The position numbers were made by a program, and so were the translations under genes. A stretch of 64,000 nucleotides of DNA, taken from Arthrobacter beigongshangensis. Lineage in GTDB: Bacteria; Bacillota; Bacilli; Bacillales_A; Planococcaceae. Positions 39,709 through 49,586 of this stretch are shown piece after piece. The DNA lies in assembly GCF_016820585.1 (NCBI RefSeq), contig NZ_JADHDX010000013.1:24047-88046 (forward strand). Direction: 5' to 3'. The notes beneath the pieces are model-generated. The model did no database searches. It had not been told where the DNA came from and worked only from the letters and a program-made list of their open reading frames with translations. How positions within the stretch are numbered: the stretch's first letter is position 1; every line of letters starts with the position of its first letter.

Positions 39709-42423
39709 ATGGCAAAAAGCAATTTGCACAACAGCCGTCAATCTTTCGATTTGAATGGCAAGACGTATAACTATTATCGTCTAGCTGCACTCGAAGAAGC
39801 AGGCATCGCAAACATTTCAAAACTACCTTATTCCGTAAAAGTACTACTTGAATCCGTACTACGTCAACATGACGGTTATGTCATCAAAGACGAACACGTA
39901 GAAAATCTAGCAAAATGGGGCAAAGATGCGGACGCGGATGCAGAAGTACCATTCAAACCATCACGTGTTATTCTTCAAGACTTCACAGGTGTACCTGTTG
40001 TCGTTGACCTTGCAGCACTTCGTTCAGCAATGGCGAAAATGGGTGGAGATCCTAACAAAATCAACCCTGAAATTCCGGTTGACCTAGTTATTGACCACTC
40101 TGTACAAGTTGACCGTTACGGAACACTTGATGCATTGCAAAAAAACATGGAGCTTGAGTTCGAGCGTAACGCAGAGCGTTATCAGTTCCTAAGCTGGGCA
40201 CAAAAAGCATACGATAACTACCGTGCAGTACCACCGGCAACAGGTATCGTTCACCAAGTTAACCTTGAGTACTTGGCAAACGTTGTCCATGCGATTGAAA
40301 ACGCAGATGGTACATTCGAAACATACCCAGATACACTTGTTGGAACGGATTCACATACAACAATGATCAACGGTATCGGTGTACTTGGATGGGGCGTTGG
40401 CGGTATTGAAGCGGAAGCAGGTATGCTTGGACAGCCTTCTTACTTCCCAATTCCAGAAGTTATCGGTGTTAAATTGGTTGGAGAGCTTCCAAACGGAACA
40501 ACTGCAACTGACCTAGCACTTAAAGTTACACAAACACTTCGTGCACACGGCGTTGTTGGTAAATTCGTTGAGTTCTTCGGACCAGGCGTTGGTAAATTAC
40601 CACTTGCAGACCGTGCAACAATTGCTAATATGGCACCTGAATACGGTGCAACTTGTGGTTTCTTCCCAGTCGACGAAGAAGCGCTTAACTATATGCGCTT
40701 AACAGGTCGCGAAGAAGAGAATATCCAAGTCGTTAAACAATATTTGGTTGAAAACGATATGTTCTTTACAGTGGATAATGAAGAGCCAACATACACAGAA
40801 GTAGTTGAAATCGATTTATCTCAAATCGTAGCAAACCTTGCTGGACCAAAACGTCCACAGGATATGATTCCACTTACAGACATGCAACGCTCATTCAACG
40901 ATGCAGTTGTAGCGCCTGAAGGGAACCAAGGCTTCGGTTTCACACCAAAAGAACTTGAAAAAACGTCTACAATCAACTTCGAAGACGGACGCACTGTTGA
41001 CCTTAAAACAGGTGACCTAGCTATCGCAGCGATTACATCATGTACAAACACATCTAACCCATACGTTATGTTAGGTGCAGGCCTTGTTGCGAAAAAAGCT
41101 GTTGAAAAAGGACTTACGCCACCAGCTTACGTGAAAACGTCATTAGCACCAGGTTCAAAAGTTGTAACAGGCTACCTACAAGATTCAGGTCTTGATGCTT
41201 ACCTAGATCAAATCGGATTTACAACAGTAGGGTACGGCTGTACAACTTGTATCGGTAACTCTGGACCACTTCTTCCAGAAATCGAAAAAGCAATTACAAG
41301 CAACGATATGCTGATGTCATCAGTCCTTTCAGGTAACCGTAACTTCGAAGGACGTATCCACCCACTTGTGAAAGCAAACTACTTGGCTTCACCGCCACTA
41401 GTTGTTGCTTATGCATTGGCTGGAACTGTCGACATTGACTTTGATAAAGATCCAATTGGTCAAGACAAAGAAGGTAATAACGTCTTCTTTAAAGATATTT
41501 GGCCAACAACGGAAGAAGTACAGGACGTTGTGAAAGCAACGGTTACACCTGAACTATTCCGTAAAGAATATGCGCGCGTATTCACAGAAAACGAAGCATG
41601 GAATGCAATCGAAACAACAGATGATTCCTTGTATGATTTCGATGAAAACTCGACATATATTCAAAACCCACCGTTCTTTGAAGGACTTGCGAAAGAACCG
41701 GCTGACATTCAAGCACTTTCAGGGCTACGTGTTATCGGTAAATTCGGAGACTCTATCACAACGGACCATATTTCACCAGCAGGTGCAATCGGTAAAGATA
41801 CGCCAGCAGGGAAATACTTGACAGATAATGGCGTTAGCCCACGTTTCTTCAACTCTTACGGTTCACGCCGTGGGAACCATGAAGTGATGATGCGCGGTAC
41901 ATTCGCGAATATCCGTATCCGTAACCAGATTGCAAAAGGTACAGAAGGCGGCTTCACTACTTACTGGCCGAATAAAGAAATCATGCCGATTTATGATGCA
42001 GCGATGAAGTACCAAGAAGACGGTACAGGACTTGCGATCATTACAGGTAAAGACTACGGAATGGGCTCTTCACGTGACTGGGCTGCGAAAGGGACATCAC
42101 TACTCGGTATCAGAACAGTTATTGCTGAAAGCTATGAGCGTATTCACCGTTCAAACCTTGTGATGATGGGTGTACTTCCACTTCAATTCATGAAGGGTGA
42201 TAGTGCTGAAACACTAGGCCTAACGGGTGAAGAAGCAATCAGCGTTAACATCGCGGAAGGCGTAAAACCACGCGACATCTTGAAAGTGACAGCAACAGCT
42301 ACAGACGGTTCTGTTAAAGAATTTGACGTGCTTGCACGTTTCGACTCTGAAGTTGAAGTTGACTACTACCGTCATGGCGGAATCCTACAAATGGTTCTTC
42401 GTGATAAAATGAAAGAAGCTTAA
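39709..42423 (+). CDS. acnA: Aconitate hydratase
   Basis: A 904-residue aconitase of the AcnA/CitB type that converts citrate to isocitrate in the TCA cycle. The 4Fe-4S ligands are Cys445 (SCTNTSNP), Cys511 and Cys514 ([11 protein letters not shown]). Other family marks are [20 protein letters not shown] and the C-terminal swivel domain with [28 protein letters not shown] precedes the ATG. The gene uses a narrow, high-expression codon set unlike its neighbours. In Bacillus, aconitase also binds iron-responsive RNA. Its position before yneP/yneQ follows the B. subtilis citB region. Confidence 0.98.
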   Translation: MAKSNLHNSRQSFDLNGKTYNYYRLAALEEAGIANISKLPYSVKVLLESVLRQHDGYVIKDEHVENLAKWGKDADADAEVPFKPSRVILQDFTGVPVVVDLAALRSAMAKMGGDPNKINPEIPVDLVIDHSVQVDRYGTLDALQKNMELEFERNAERYQFLSWAQKAYDNYRAVPPATGIVHQVNLEYLANVVHAIENADGTFETYPDTLVGTDSHTTMINGIGVLGWGVGGIEAEAGMLGQPSYFPIPEVIGVKLVGELPNGTTATDLALKVTQTLRAHGVVGKFVEFFGPGVGKLPLADRATIANMAPEYGATCGFFPVDEEALNYMRLTGREEENIQVVKQYLVENDMFFTVDNEEPTYTEVVEIDLSQIVANLAGPKRPQDMIPLTDMQRSFNDAVVAPEGNQGFGFTPKELEKTSTINFEDGRTVDLKTGDLAIAAITSCTNTSNPYVMLGAGLVAKKAVEKGLTPPAYVKTSLAPGSKVVTGYLQDSGLDAYLDQIGFTTVGYGCTTCIGNSGPLLPEIEKAITSNDMLMSSVLSGNRNFEGRIHPLVKANYLASPPLVVAYALAGTVDIDFDKDPIGQDKEGNNVFFKDIWPTTEEVQDVVKATVTPELFRKEYARVFTENEAWNAIETTDDSLYDFDENSTYIQNPPFFEGLAKEPADIQALSGLRVIGKFGDSITTDHISPAGAIGKDTPAGKYLTDNGVSPRFFNSYGSRRGNHEVMMRGTFANIRIRNQIAKGTEGGFTTYWPNKEIMPIYDAAMKYQEDGTGLAIITGKDYGMGSSRDWAAKGTSLLGIRTVIAESYERIHRSNLVMMGVLPLQFMKGDSAETLGLTGEEAISVNIAEGVKPRDILKVTATATDGSVKEFDVLARFDSEVEVDYYRHGGILQMVLRDKMKEA

Positions 42424-42431
42424 TTTTTTGG

Positions 42432-42466
42432 AAAAGGTGTCCGATTCACTCGGACACCTTTTTTTA
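42432..42466 (+). terminator. Rho-independent terminator of acnA
   Basis: AAAAGGTGTCCG pairs with CGGACACCTTTT around a six- to seven-base loop, followed by a T-run. Confidence 0.95.
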
Positions 42467-42504
42467 AGTCCTTTTTGTATAATGAATAGTGAGGTGAGAG
42501 ACAA

Positions 42505-42930
42505 GTGTATATAAGTGAAAGAGAAATTGAAATTAGGTATGCAGAGACAGACCAAATGGGGGTTGTCTATCATGCTAACTATTTAGTATGGATGGAAATT
42601 GGGCGCACGAAATTGATTGAGGACCTTGGTTTTACATATGCGGGGCTCGAAGCGGAAGGCTATCTGTCACCTGTAACGGATTTATCTATCCAATATAAGG
42701 CGGCCATGAAGTATGGGCATAAGGCAATTATTCGTACATGGGTTGAATCGCATGGCAGATTGCGTACGACATATGGCTATGAAATCCTCCACGCGGACGG
42801 CAAGCTTGCCGCAACAGCAACGTCAGAACACGTCGTCGTCAAAAAAGAGAACTTCCGACCCGTTTCACTCCGTAAAATTGCGCCTGAATGGGATGCGAAA
42901 TACGTAGAAATTTGTCGAGCGGCTGACTGA
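42505..42930 (+). CDS. yneP: Hotdog-fold acyl-CoA thioesterase YneP
   Basis: A 141-residue 4-hydroxybenzoyl-CoA-thioesterase-like protein. IRYAETDQMGVVYHANYLVW carries the catalytic Asp of the family, followed by the central helix RTKLIEDLGFTYAGLEAEGY. It matches B. subtilis YneP in place (directly after aconitase) and size. The physiological acyl-CoA is unknown. The GTG start follows GTGAGAGA, and the stop overlaps the next start (TGATG). Confidence 0.92.
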   Translation: MYISEREIEIRYAETDQMGVVYHANYLVWMEIGRTKLIEDLGFTYAGLEAEGYLSPVTDLSIQYKAAMKYGHKAIIRTWVESHGRLRTTYGYEILHADGKLAATATSEHVVVKKENFRPVSLRKIAPEWDAKYVEICRAAD

Positions 42931-43250
42931 TGGCATTCGGCATTAAACGAAACGAGCTACTTGCATGGAAAAAAGCGGTCGAGAGTGGGCAAGTCGCTTT
43001 TCTAACGCATTATTGGGTCGATGATCGATTTCCCGGTTGTAACACGGTAACGAAGGCTGGCTGCGCAAATCTGGACAAGCTAACAGAGTGGGGAAAGCAA
43101 TACGGCTTAAAGCCAGAGTGGATTGATCTGCGGGACGATTATCCGCATTTCGATTTATTCGGAAAGCATGAACGAGAAATTTTGATCGCAGAAGGCTTGT
43201 CGAATCAGCTTGAACGATTTGGTTTACTCAAGAATAAAACTGAGGATTGA
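42930..43250 (+). CDS. yneQ: YneQ-like protein
   Basis: A 106-residue protein translated by a TGATG overlap with yneP. Segments such as RNELLAWKKAVESGQVAFLT, WVDDRFPGCNTVTKAGCANL and PEWIDLRDDYPHFDLF match YneQ, a conserved Bacillales protein of unknown function. Two Cys and a run of acidic residues might bind metal. In B. subtilis, yneR follows, but here a 12-kb insert intervenes. Confidence 0.85.
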   Translation: MAFGIKRNELLAWKKAVESGQVAFLTHYWVDDRFPGCNTVTKAGCANLDKLTEWGKQYGLKPEWIDLRDDYPHFDLFGKHEREILIAEGLSNQLERFGLLKNKTED

Positions 43251-43255
43251 ACGAT

Positions 43256-43292
43256 AAAAAAGTGTGAGTGCCAAGTGCCTCATGCTTTTTTT
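43256..43292 (+). terminator. Rho-independent terminator of yneP-yneQ
   Basis: AAAAAAGTGTGAG pairs with CTCATGCTTTTTT (two G-U pairs) around a ten-base loop. It shows that the regulator gene that follows is a separate unit. Confidence 0.85.
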
Positions 43293-43385
43293 ACATCCGC
43301 GTTTATTCAACATAATCTATCATCCAATTCAGAACATTGGTATGCTAAACTTATAGAAAAGGAAAAATTGGAAGGTGATAAACTG

Positions 43386-46300
43386 ATGACAAACACTTTA
43401 GTGCTTCAATCAAAATTAATTCCTCCAGTTCCCACTTCAACATACATGCGTAGATCTTCCTTCATAAAAAAAATGAAAATTTCCGAACAGGCAAAACTAA
43501 CCTTGTTGCATAGCGGCGCAGGGTATGGGAAAAGTTCTGGCTTATCTGCCTATTATAAAGATACCCGGGCCGTACATTCTTGGTATAGCGTGACTGAAGA
43601 GGATGATGACATACTGCCATTCATTACGTATCTGCGATATAGTATCCAACGAATTATTCCAAACTTCGGTCAGTCATTTGATGGTTGGGAAACTCCTTCG
43701 ATGTACCCGAAAGAAGAAGACCTTAACCGATGGGTTACTTTATTCATTAATGAGCTATGTAAAATTGGTGAACCAATCGTCATAATAATTGACGATTTCC
43801 ATCTTGTTGATCATGTATTTCACATCAATTACATGATGGAAAAAATCATAGAATTCCTTCCGCCTCATGTCCACTTGATCATTGCAACCCGAATCCGTCC
43901 AAAGTGGTCAAACCTTAATAAATTGAAAATGACTGCACAGCTTTGTGAGATAACTGAAGAAGATTTGGTGTTTTCAGAGGAAGAAATAGCCGTCTTTTAC
44001 GAAGATTATTACAATAAATTATTATCCGATGAAGAAATAAGTAGCATTGTTCGAATAACAGAAGGATGGGCCATTGCGATTAATTTGTTGGCAATGCATA
44101 TAACGGAAACTGAAATCCTTTCTATAACAGCAATGAAACCTGCATTACATGATTTGTTTTCTTATTTATCGGACGAGGTTTTTAAAAATATGAAGGAGGA
44201 TCAAAGAAAATGGCTTTTGTCATTCTCCATTTTTCCGGTATTTTCTGAACGACTTGTACACGAATTTTTCGGCATAGAGGCGATTAGAGTACTACAGGAG
44301 CTTGCTGGTCGGCATGTTTTTATCCAACCATTGGGAGAAAATGGAGCATACCGTTACCATGCGCTATTTCAACAATTCCTAGAAGAAAAACGAGATACAT
44401 TGGATGCTAATCGCTTTATAGCTTTACAAAGGAAAGCGGCAGATTACTATAGTTTGGAAAATAATCCAGTCCAGGCTATTTACCATGCTGTTAAAAGTGG
44501 AGAGGATTTATTTGTCGCTCAAAAATTAGTAGACATGGGTGCTTCAATAGTGAAATTAGGCCAATTCGACTGGCTACTTGATACGATTCAAGTACTTCCG
44601 AATGCATTGCGCGATACCTATTATGCTCTTCATTATTATGAAGGTGAGGCTCATCGCTATCGGGCATTCTATGAAAAAGCAAGGCAGTCCTATACAGCTT
44701 GCCTACAATTAGCCATGCTGAATAACGATAGCCATTTTCAAAGCTGTGCAAATGCAGGTATAGCACATATTTATTTGGATACAATACAGCCTGGACTGGC
44801 AGAGCCTTATTTACGTGAGGCAATTTTCTACGGTCAAAGAAGTACGGAGACGAGTTTCCGAGATATGGAAAGACTTAAGCGACAATTTGCAGAAAATCTT
44901 GTGAATCTCGGAAAAGCTGAAGAAGCAGCAATTTGGGTAGAGAAAGAAAAGCTGGACGAAAGCATTCTTCAAGAAGGAAATCTCGATGCAAGGATTTCTA
45001 TTCGGACTGGAAAGTTGAAAGAAGCACAAGCAATTCTTATAAAACGGATGACGAACGATTCGACTTTGCCAGATTCTCATAGAGAAACGGATGTGCTACT
45101 ATCTCTTGTCTATTCAATGACTGGACAAGTTGAACTTGCTAAGGAAAGTGCATCAAGAGGAATTGAACTTGGGGAAAGAGGTAAATCCGGTTTCGTCGAG
45201 GCGGTAGGAAGAATTCGAATGGGACACGCAAAAATGATTCAAGATCCCACTGAATTGTATGGACCTGAACAGTACTATAGGCAAGCGATTGGACGAATGG
45301 AGGAGCTCAATGTATCGCGGGGGAATGCAGAACCGTATATGGGGTTATCTTTATTGAAGGCGCGGCAAGGATTATTTACGGAAGCGATTCAATTTGGAGA
45401 AGCCGGCTTACGGGAGACCGAAAAAGTGAGTGACGGATGGCTTTCGGGACTCATTCGAATTAGCCTTTCAATTGTTCACTTTTATGCTGGGAACTATGAA
45501 GAATCAAAGGAGCAATCAATCGTTGCGAATCTCCTTTTTAAAGCATGTGGTGACACGTATGGAGAGTTGGTCACATTATACTGGCTTATGTCAGTATATG
45601 ATAAAACGGAAGAAAGCGATCGGTTTTTGGAGCAAGCAAAGCTATTTTCCGAATTATGTATACGACACGATTACCTCTTTTTCCTCACGTGTGAAACAAT
45701 CTTCTCGCCTTTTGATCGGCAGGCGATCTATCCTCTCTTCATTAAAGCGGGAAGTAATAACGATGGGCATGATGAAATCCAACAGATCCTAGACCAATTG
45801 AATTTGAAAGACGTCTTGGCACACCCAGGATACAAAGTTGAAGTCTTATTGATGGGGCTGTTTACACTACGTCTTGGACTTGACGAAGTAAATGACCGCA
45901 ACTGGCAGCGTGACAAGGCAAAGGAGCTTTTTGTCTACTTACTGCTCAATAGGGGAAGATACGTCCCGAAAGAAGAAATCATGAGTAATCTTTGGGAGAT
46001 ATCTGATGAAAAAAGTGCTGACAGGGATTTCAAAGTAGCATTGAATGCATTGTTGAAAGTCTTAGAGCCGCATCGAAGCGCTAGAGAAAATTCATTTTTC
46101 ATCATTCGTAAACAATCTATGTACCGTTTGAACCCAGATGCGGATATTCGAACAGATTTGGATACTTTCCGGAGATATAAGGAAATAGGTTTGTTGGAAC
46201 ATACTCCACTTGTTGCGGTTGAACATTTATTGAAAGCAGTTGCGCTTTATAAAGGTCCCCTATTTGAAGGGAAATTAACTATCGATTGGCTGTCTGAAGA

Positions 46301-46589
46301 GCGAGAACAAGTGGAGCAGCAATATATTGATGTCATCGAACGTCTTGCACAAACCTATACACGGCTACGCGAATTTGGGAAGACCGTGTATTGGGCGGAA
46401 AAATTGCTGCGCATTGATCAAACATGGGAAGAAGCGTACCGTCTCCTTATGTACGCTCACTTCCAGCTTCAAAATAGGCCACAAGCTGTTAAGTGGTACA
46501 ACAAGTGTCGAACAGTTTTGAAGGAAGAACTCGCTATTCAACCAATGGAGACGACAGAGCAGATGTATAAGATGATTATGAGTCAATGA
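43386..46589 (+). CDS. MalT/SARP-like ATPase with BTAD: activator of the adjacent cluster
   Basis: A 1067-residue protein with three parts: an N-terminal AAA-like NTPase (Walker A LLHSGAGYGKSS, about 41-51; Walker B IVIIIDDFHLVDH), a central TPR-like helical array of about 500 residues, and a C-terminal OmpR-like winged helix (VYLLLNRGRYVPKEEIMSNLW) followed by a bacterial transcriptional activator domain (BTAD; ADIRTDLDTFRRYKEI). The layout is that of STAND-type activators that bind an inducer and ATP before activating transcription. The ATG at 43386 follows GAAGGTGAT; an open frame from 43275 overlaps the terminator. It directly precedes the transport and CoA-ligase operon. Confidence 0.9.
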   Translation: MTNTLVLQSKLIPPVPTSTYMRRSSFIKKMKISEQAKLTLLHSGAGYGKSSGLSAYYKDTRAVHSWYSVTEEDDDILPFITYLRYSIQRIIPNFGQSFDGWETPSMYPKEEDLNRWVTLFINELCKIGEPIVIIIDDFHLVDHVFHINYMMEKIIEFLPPHVHLIIATRIRPKWSNLNKLKMTAQLCEITEEDLVFSEEEIAVFYEDYYNKLLSDEEISSIVRITEGWAIAINLLAMHITETEILSITAMKPALHDLFSYLSDEVFKNMKEDQRKWLLSFSIFPVFSERLVHEFFGIEAIRVLQELAGRHVFIQPLGENGAYRYHALFQQFLEEKRDTLDANRFIALQRKAADYYSLENNPVQAIYHAVKSGEDLFVAQKLVDMGASIVKLGQFDWLLDTIQVLPNALRDTYYALHYYEGEAHRYRAFYEKARQSYTACLQLAMLNNDSHFQSCANAGIAHIYLDTIQPGLAEPYLREAIFYGQRSTETSFRDMERLKRQFAENLVNLGKAEEAAIWVEKEKLDESILQEGNLDARISIRTGKLKEAQAILIKRMTNDSTLPDSHRETDVLLSLVYSMTGQVELAKESASRGIELGERGKSGFVEAVGRIRMGHAKMIQDPTELYGPEQYYRQAIGRMEELNVSRGNAEPYMGLSLLKARQGLFTEAIQFGEAGLRETEKVSDGWLSGLIRISLSIVHFYAGNYEESKEQSIVANLLFKACGDTYGELVTLYWLMSVYDKTEESDRFLEQAKLFSELCIRHDYLFFLTCETIFSPFDRQAIYPLFIKAGSNNDGHDEIQQILDQLNLKDVLAHPGYKVEVLLMGLFTLRLGLDEVNDRNWQRDKAKELFVYLLLNRGRYVPKEEIMSNLWEISDEKSADRDFKVALNALLKVLEPHRSARENSFFIIRKQSMYRLNPDADIRTDLDTFRRYKEIGLLEHTPLVAVEHLLKAVALYKGPLFEGKLTIDWLSEEREQVEQQYIDVIERLAQTYTRLREFGKTVYWAEKLLRIDQTWEEAYRLLMYAHFQLQNRPQAVKWYNKCRTVLKEELAIQPMETTEQMYKMIMSQ

Positions 46590-46590
46590 G

Positions 46591-46645
46591 TAAGGGCTAT
46601 CCTGTACGTCGGTAAAGATGCGACTTGTGGGATAGTCTCTTTTTG
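46591..46645 (+). terminator. Terminator of the activator gene
   Basis: GGCTATCC at about 46593 pairs with GGATAGTC at about 46630, with GTCG/CGAC inside, and CTCTTTTT follows. Its T-run touches the first copy of the direct repeat at 46642. Confidence 0.7.
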
Positions 46646-46676
46646 TAACTCATTTGTAACTGCCGTCTTGTAGAGT
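46642..46676 (+). promoter_or_regulatory. Direct-repeat activator site and weak -10
   Basis: TTTGTAACT occurs at 46642-46650 and again at 46653-46661, 11 bp apart, followed after nine bases by TAGAGT (46671-46676), a weak -10. SARP/BTAD activators bind heptameric direct repeats with an 11-bp period directly upstream of a -10, so this is the likely target of the gene upstream. Confidence 0.65.
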
Positions 46677-46687
46677 AATAGTCAGCA

Positions 46688-46701
46688 AGAAAGCGTTTAC
46701 A
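46688..46701 (+). promoter_or_regulatory. Catabolite-responsive element (cre)-like site
   Basis: AGAAAGCGTTTACA differs from the CcpA consensus (TGWAANCGNTWNCA) only in its first base. It lies just downstream of the probable transcription start, a position where CcpA would repress. Confidence 0.7.
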
Positions 46702-46726
46702 AATGGAGAGAGAAAGGGGTTTGTTC

Positions 46727-47971
46727 ATGAAAAAGAAATCATGGTTAGTTTCATTATTCGCCCTTATGTTGGTTTTCAGTTCAGCTTGTAGTAAAGATGG
46801 CGGTACAGCAGATTCGACAGACAAACCGGATGACGGAGGCGATAAAGGCGTAGAGGAAGCAGGAACTATTAAAATCGGAGTGCTTGCCTCACTTACGGGA
46901 GCACTTGAATCGTATGGCAAACAGACACAGCGCGGCTTTGAGCTCGGGTTAGAGTATGCAACGAATGGCACGATGGAAATAGCGGGTAAGAAAATAGAGG
47001 TTGTTTTTGAAGATACAGAAACGAAACCTGAAGTAGCCGTTCAAAAAGCGACGAAACTACTAGAAGAAGATAAAGTAGATTTCCTAGTCGGGTCATCAAG
47101 TTCAGGAGACACGCTCGCTGTGTTACCGCTCGCGGAAGAATACGAGAAAATCATGATTGTTGAACCGGCTGTTGCGGACAGTATTACAGGTTCTGAGTTC
47201 AATCCATTCATTTTTAGGACGGCTCGTAACTCCTCACAGGATGCGGTGGCTGGTGCTGCTGCCATTGCGAAACCAGGCGTCAAAATTGCAACATTTGCAC
47301 CGGATTATTCATTTGGTTGGGACGGGGTAGCTGCTTTCAAAAAGGCTGCCGAAGATCTTGGTGCCGAAGTGATTATTGAAGAATTTGCAGATCCAGCAGC
47401 AACAGATTTTACATCCAATTTACAAAAAATCGTGGAGGCTAAACCCGATTACATGTTTGTTGTATGGGCAGGTGCAAACTCTCCTTGGAATCAGATTGCT
47501 GATTTAAAAATGCAAGAAAAGGGCATCAAAATTTCAACGGGTGCCCCAGATATTGCCGCCCTCTCAATTATGGAACCACTTGTCGGGATGGAAGGGTTTA
47601 CAGTCTATTATCATACGTTACCGAACAATGAAGTGAATGACTATCTTGTGAAAGAACATAAAGAACGCTTTAATGGCGAAGTGCCTGACTTGTTCACACC
47701 TGGTGGAATGTCGGCAGCTATTGCAATTGTAGAGGCGTTAAAAAAATCTGACGGGGACGCAGATGGTAATAAATTAATTGGATTAATGGAAGGGATGTCA
47801 TTCGAAACGCCAAAAGGGACGATGACTTTCCGTGCGGAAGATCACCAAGCCTTACAAACACTGTATTCTATTAAACTTGAAAAACAAGATGGCGTCGATT
47901 ATCCGGTTCCTGTCCTTATTCGAGAACTCTCTCCGGATGAAACCGAACCACCGATTATGAACGACAAGTAA
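46727..47971 (+). CDS. Branched-chain-type ABC transporter substrate-binding lipoprotein
   Basis: A 414-residue lipoprotein (signal peptide KKKSWLVSLFALMLVFSSAC, lipobox SSAC) followed by a Ser/Asp/Gly linker and a two-lobe periplasmic-binding fold of the LivJ/Peripla_BP_6 type (TIKIGVLASLTGALESYGKQ, IMIVEPAVADSITG, FTVYYHTLPNNEV). The ligand of this family can be branched-chain amino acids, but also aromatic, alicyclic or fatty acids and amides. AAAGGGG lies upstream of the ATG. The next gene is separated by a double hairpin. Confidence 0.93.
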   Translation: MKKKSWLVSLFALMLVFSSACSKDGGTADSTDKPDDGGDKGVEEAGTIKIGVLASLTGALESYGKQTQRGFELGLEYATNGTMEIAGKKIEVVFEDTETKPEVAVQKATKLLEEDKVDFLVGSSSSGDTLAVLPLAEEYEKIMIVEPAVADSITGSEFNPFIFRTARNSSQDAVAGAAAIAKPGVKIATFAPDYSFGWDGVAAFKKAAEDLGAEVIIEEFADPAATDFTSNLQKIVEAKPDYMFVVWAGANSPWNQIADLKMQEKGIKISTGAPDIAALSIMEPLVGMEGFTVYYHTLPNNEVNDYLVKEHKERFNGEVPDLFTPGGMSAAIAIVEALKKSDGDADGNKLIGLMEGMSFETPKGTMTFRAEDHQALQTLYSIKLEKQDGVDYPVPVLIRELSPDETEPPIMNDK

Positions 47972-48026
47972 GAACAAATGCACTGAGGCGTGTGCATCTG
48001 GCGCTCGGAGTCGAGATAAAAAAGAC

Positions 48027-48094
48027 GGGACAGTCCATTTAGAAGGACCTGTCCCTCCCCATTTGATGAAATTCATTTATCAAATGGGGAGGGG
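48027..48094 (+). other. Two overlapping hairpins between the binding-protein and ATPase genes
   Basis: GGGACAG (48027-48033) can pair with CTGTCCC (48049-48055), while bases 48054-48067 pair perfectly with 48079-48092 (14 bp). The two stems share bases 48053-48055, so they exclude one another. There is no T-run after the second stem. They may set the level of read-through or protect the binding-protein mRNA. Confidence 0.75.
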
Positions 48095-48115
48095 CGGAAG
48101 AAAGGGGCAAATTGT

Positions 48116-48889
48116 ATGGAGCCGATTTTAAGAACTGAAAACCTGACGATTCGTTTCGGCGGTCATACCGCTGTCGACCATGTGAATTTTGAAATGCCCG
48201 CCAATCATTTCAAATCGATCATTGGTCCGAACGGAGCGGGAAAAACAACATTTTTTAACTTGATTAGCGGAGAATTGAAAGCGACAGAAGGCGAGGTCTA
48301 TTTCAAAGGGGAGCCTTTAGCAAAGTCTTCTGCAGTTTCTAGAACGCGGAAAGGAATCGGCCGTTCATTTCAAATTACAAATGTCTTCCCGAATTTGACG
48401 GTGTTGGAAAATGTCCGTCTAGCCGTTCAATCGAAAGAAAAAATTCGCTATCAACTGTTGCGACATTTCAGTAGCTATTCGACATTGACTGAAAAAGCGG
48501 AGCAGCTGTTAGAGCTGGTCTTGCTGACTGGAAAAGAAACCGCAATTGCGAGTCAGTTGTCACACGGTGAAAAAAGGAAATTAGAAATTGCCATGCTTCT
48601 TGCACTTGATACGGAAGTACTTCTTTTGGATGAGCCAACTGCAGGCATGTCTTTGGAGGAAGTACCGGCGATATTAGATGTCATCCGCCAAATCAAAAAT
48701 ACAGGCGGGAAAACGATTTTATTGATTGAACATAAGATGGATATGATTCTCGACCTTTCTGATTCAATCATGGTACTTTTCAACGGTAGGCTGCTAGCAG
48801 ATGGAAGCCCGCAGGAAATCATGGATAATGAACAAGTCCAAAATGCGTACTTAGGAGGGCTTTACGATGAAACCCCTATTGAAAGTTGA
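48116..48889 (+). CDS. Liv-type ABC transporter ATPase (LivG-like)
   Basis: A 257-residue ATPase: Walker A GPNGAGKT, Q-loop RSFQITNVFPNLTVLENV, signature LSHGEKRKLEIAMLL and Walker B VLLLDEPTAGMS, with switch His in LLIEHKMDM. The LSHGE form is typical of LivG proteins. It overlaps the LivF-like gene by 23 bases. With the two permeases it would drive uptake of the substrate held by the binding protein. Confidence 0.95.
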   Translation: MEPILRTENLTIRFGGHTAVDHVNFEMPANHFKSIIGPNGAGKTTFFNLISGELKATEGEVYFKGEPLAKSSAVSRTRKGIGRSFQITNVFPNLTVLENVRLAVQSKEKIRYQLLRHFSSYSTLTEKAEQLLELVLLTGKETAIASQLSHGEKRKLEIAMLLALDTEVLLLDEPTAGMSLEEVPAILDVIRQIKNTGGKTILLIEHKMDMILDLSDSIMVLFNGRLLADGSPQEIMDNEQVQNAYLGGLYDETPIES

Positions 48890-49574
48890 AGATGTTCATA
48901 CGTATATCGGGCAGTATCACATTCTCCAAGGTATTTCCTTTGAAGCCCCTGTAGGAGAAGTCAGTGTATTACTCGGCCGAAACGGTGCAGGTAAAACAAC
49001 GACCTTGAAAACAATCATGGGGCTCACACCTGCATCAGAGGGAAGTGTCATCTTTAATGAGGTTGGGATTACAAAGAAAGCAACTTTTGAAATTGCGAAT
49101 GCAGGAATTGGTTATGTTCCGGAAGATCAGGGGATTTTCGGGGATTTGACAGTGGAGGAAAATTTGAAAGTCGCGATGAAAAAAGAAGATAATGCTGCTT
49201 TAGAAAGACAGGACTATGTTTTGAAACTTTTCCCCGATTTAAAAACGTTTTGGAAAAAGGATGGAGGACATTTGTCAGGTGGCCAAAAACAGATGTTGGC
49301 CATGGCAAGGGCATTCGTTAATGACAGTAAACTACTGCTAATCGATGAACCTTCTAAGGGGTTGGCGCCGATCGTTATTGAAAAAGTAATGGAAGCGATT
49401 TTGGAAATGAAAAAGAGCACAACAATCGTTCTTGTTGAGCAAAATTTCATGATGGCGAGCCGAATCGGAGATACATATACACTTATTGATGACGGGAAGA
49501 CAGTCCAGTCGGGTTTGATGAAGGATCTCATCCATAACGAGGAAGTAAAACGAAAGTATTTAGGAATCGGATAA
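48867..49574 (+). CDS. Liv-type ABC transporter ATPase (LivF-like)
   Basis: A 235-residue second ATPase: Walker A GRNGAGKT, IGYVPEDQGIFGDLTVEENL, signature LSGGQKQMLAMARAF, Walker B LLLIDEPSKGLAP and switch His replaced by Gln in VLVEQNFMMA, as in LivF. It is smaller than the LivG partner, as is normal. The ribosome site GGAGGGC lies within the 3' end of the upstream gene. Confidence 0.95.
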   Translation: MKPLLKVEDVHTYIGQYHILQGISFEAPVGEVSVLLGRNGAGKTTTLKTIMGLTPASEGSVIFNEVGITKKATFEIANAGIGYVPEDQGIFGDLTVEENLKVAMKKEDNAALERQDYVLKLFPDLKTFWKKDGGHLSGGQKQMLAMARAFVNDSKLLLIDEPSKGLAPIVIEKVMEAILEMKKSTTIVLVEQNFMMASRIGDTYTLIDDGKTVQSGLMKDLIHNEEVKRKYLGIG

Positions 49575-49586
49575 GGGGGCTGCACG

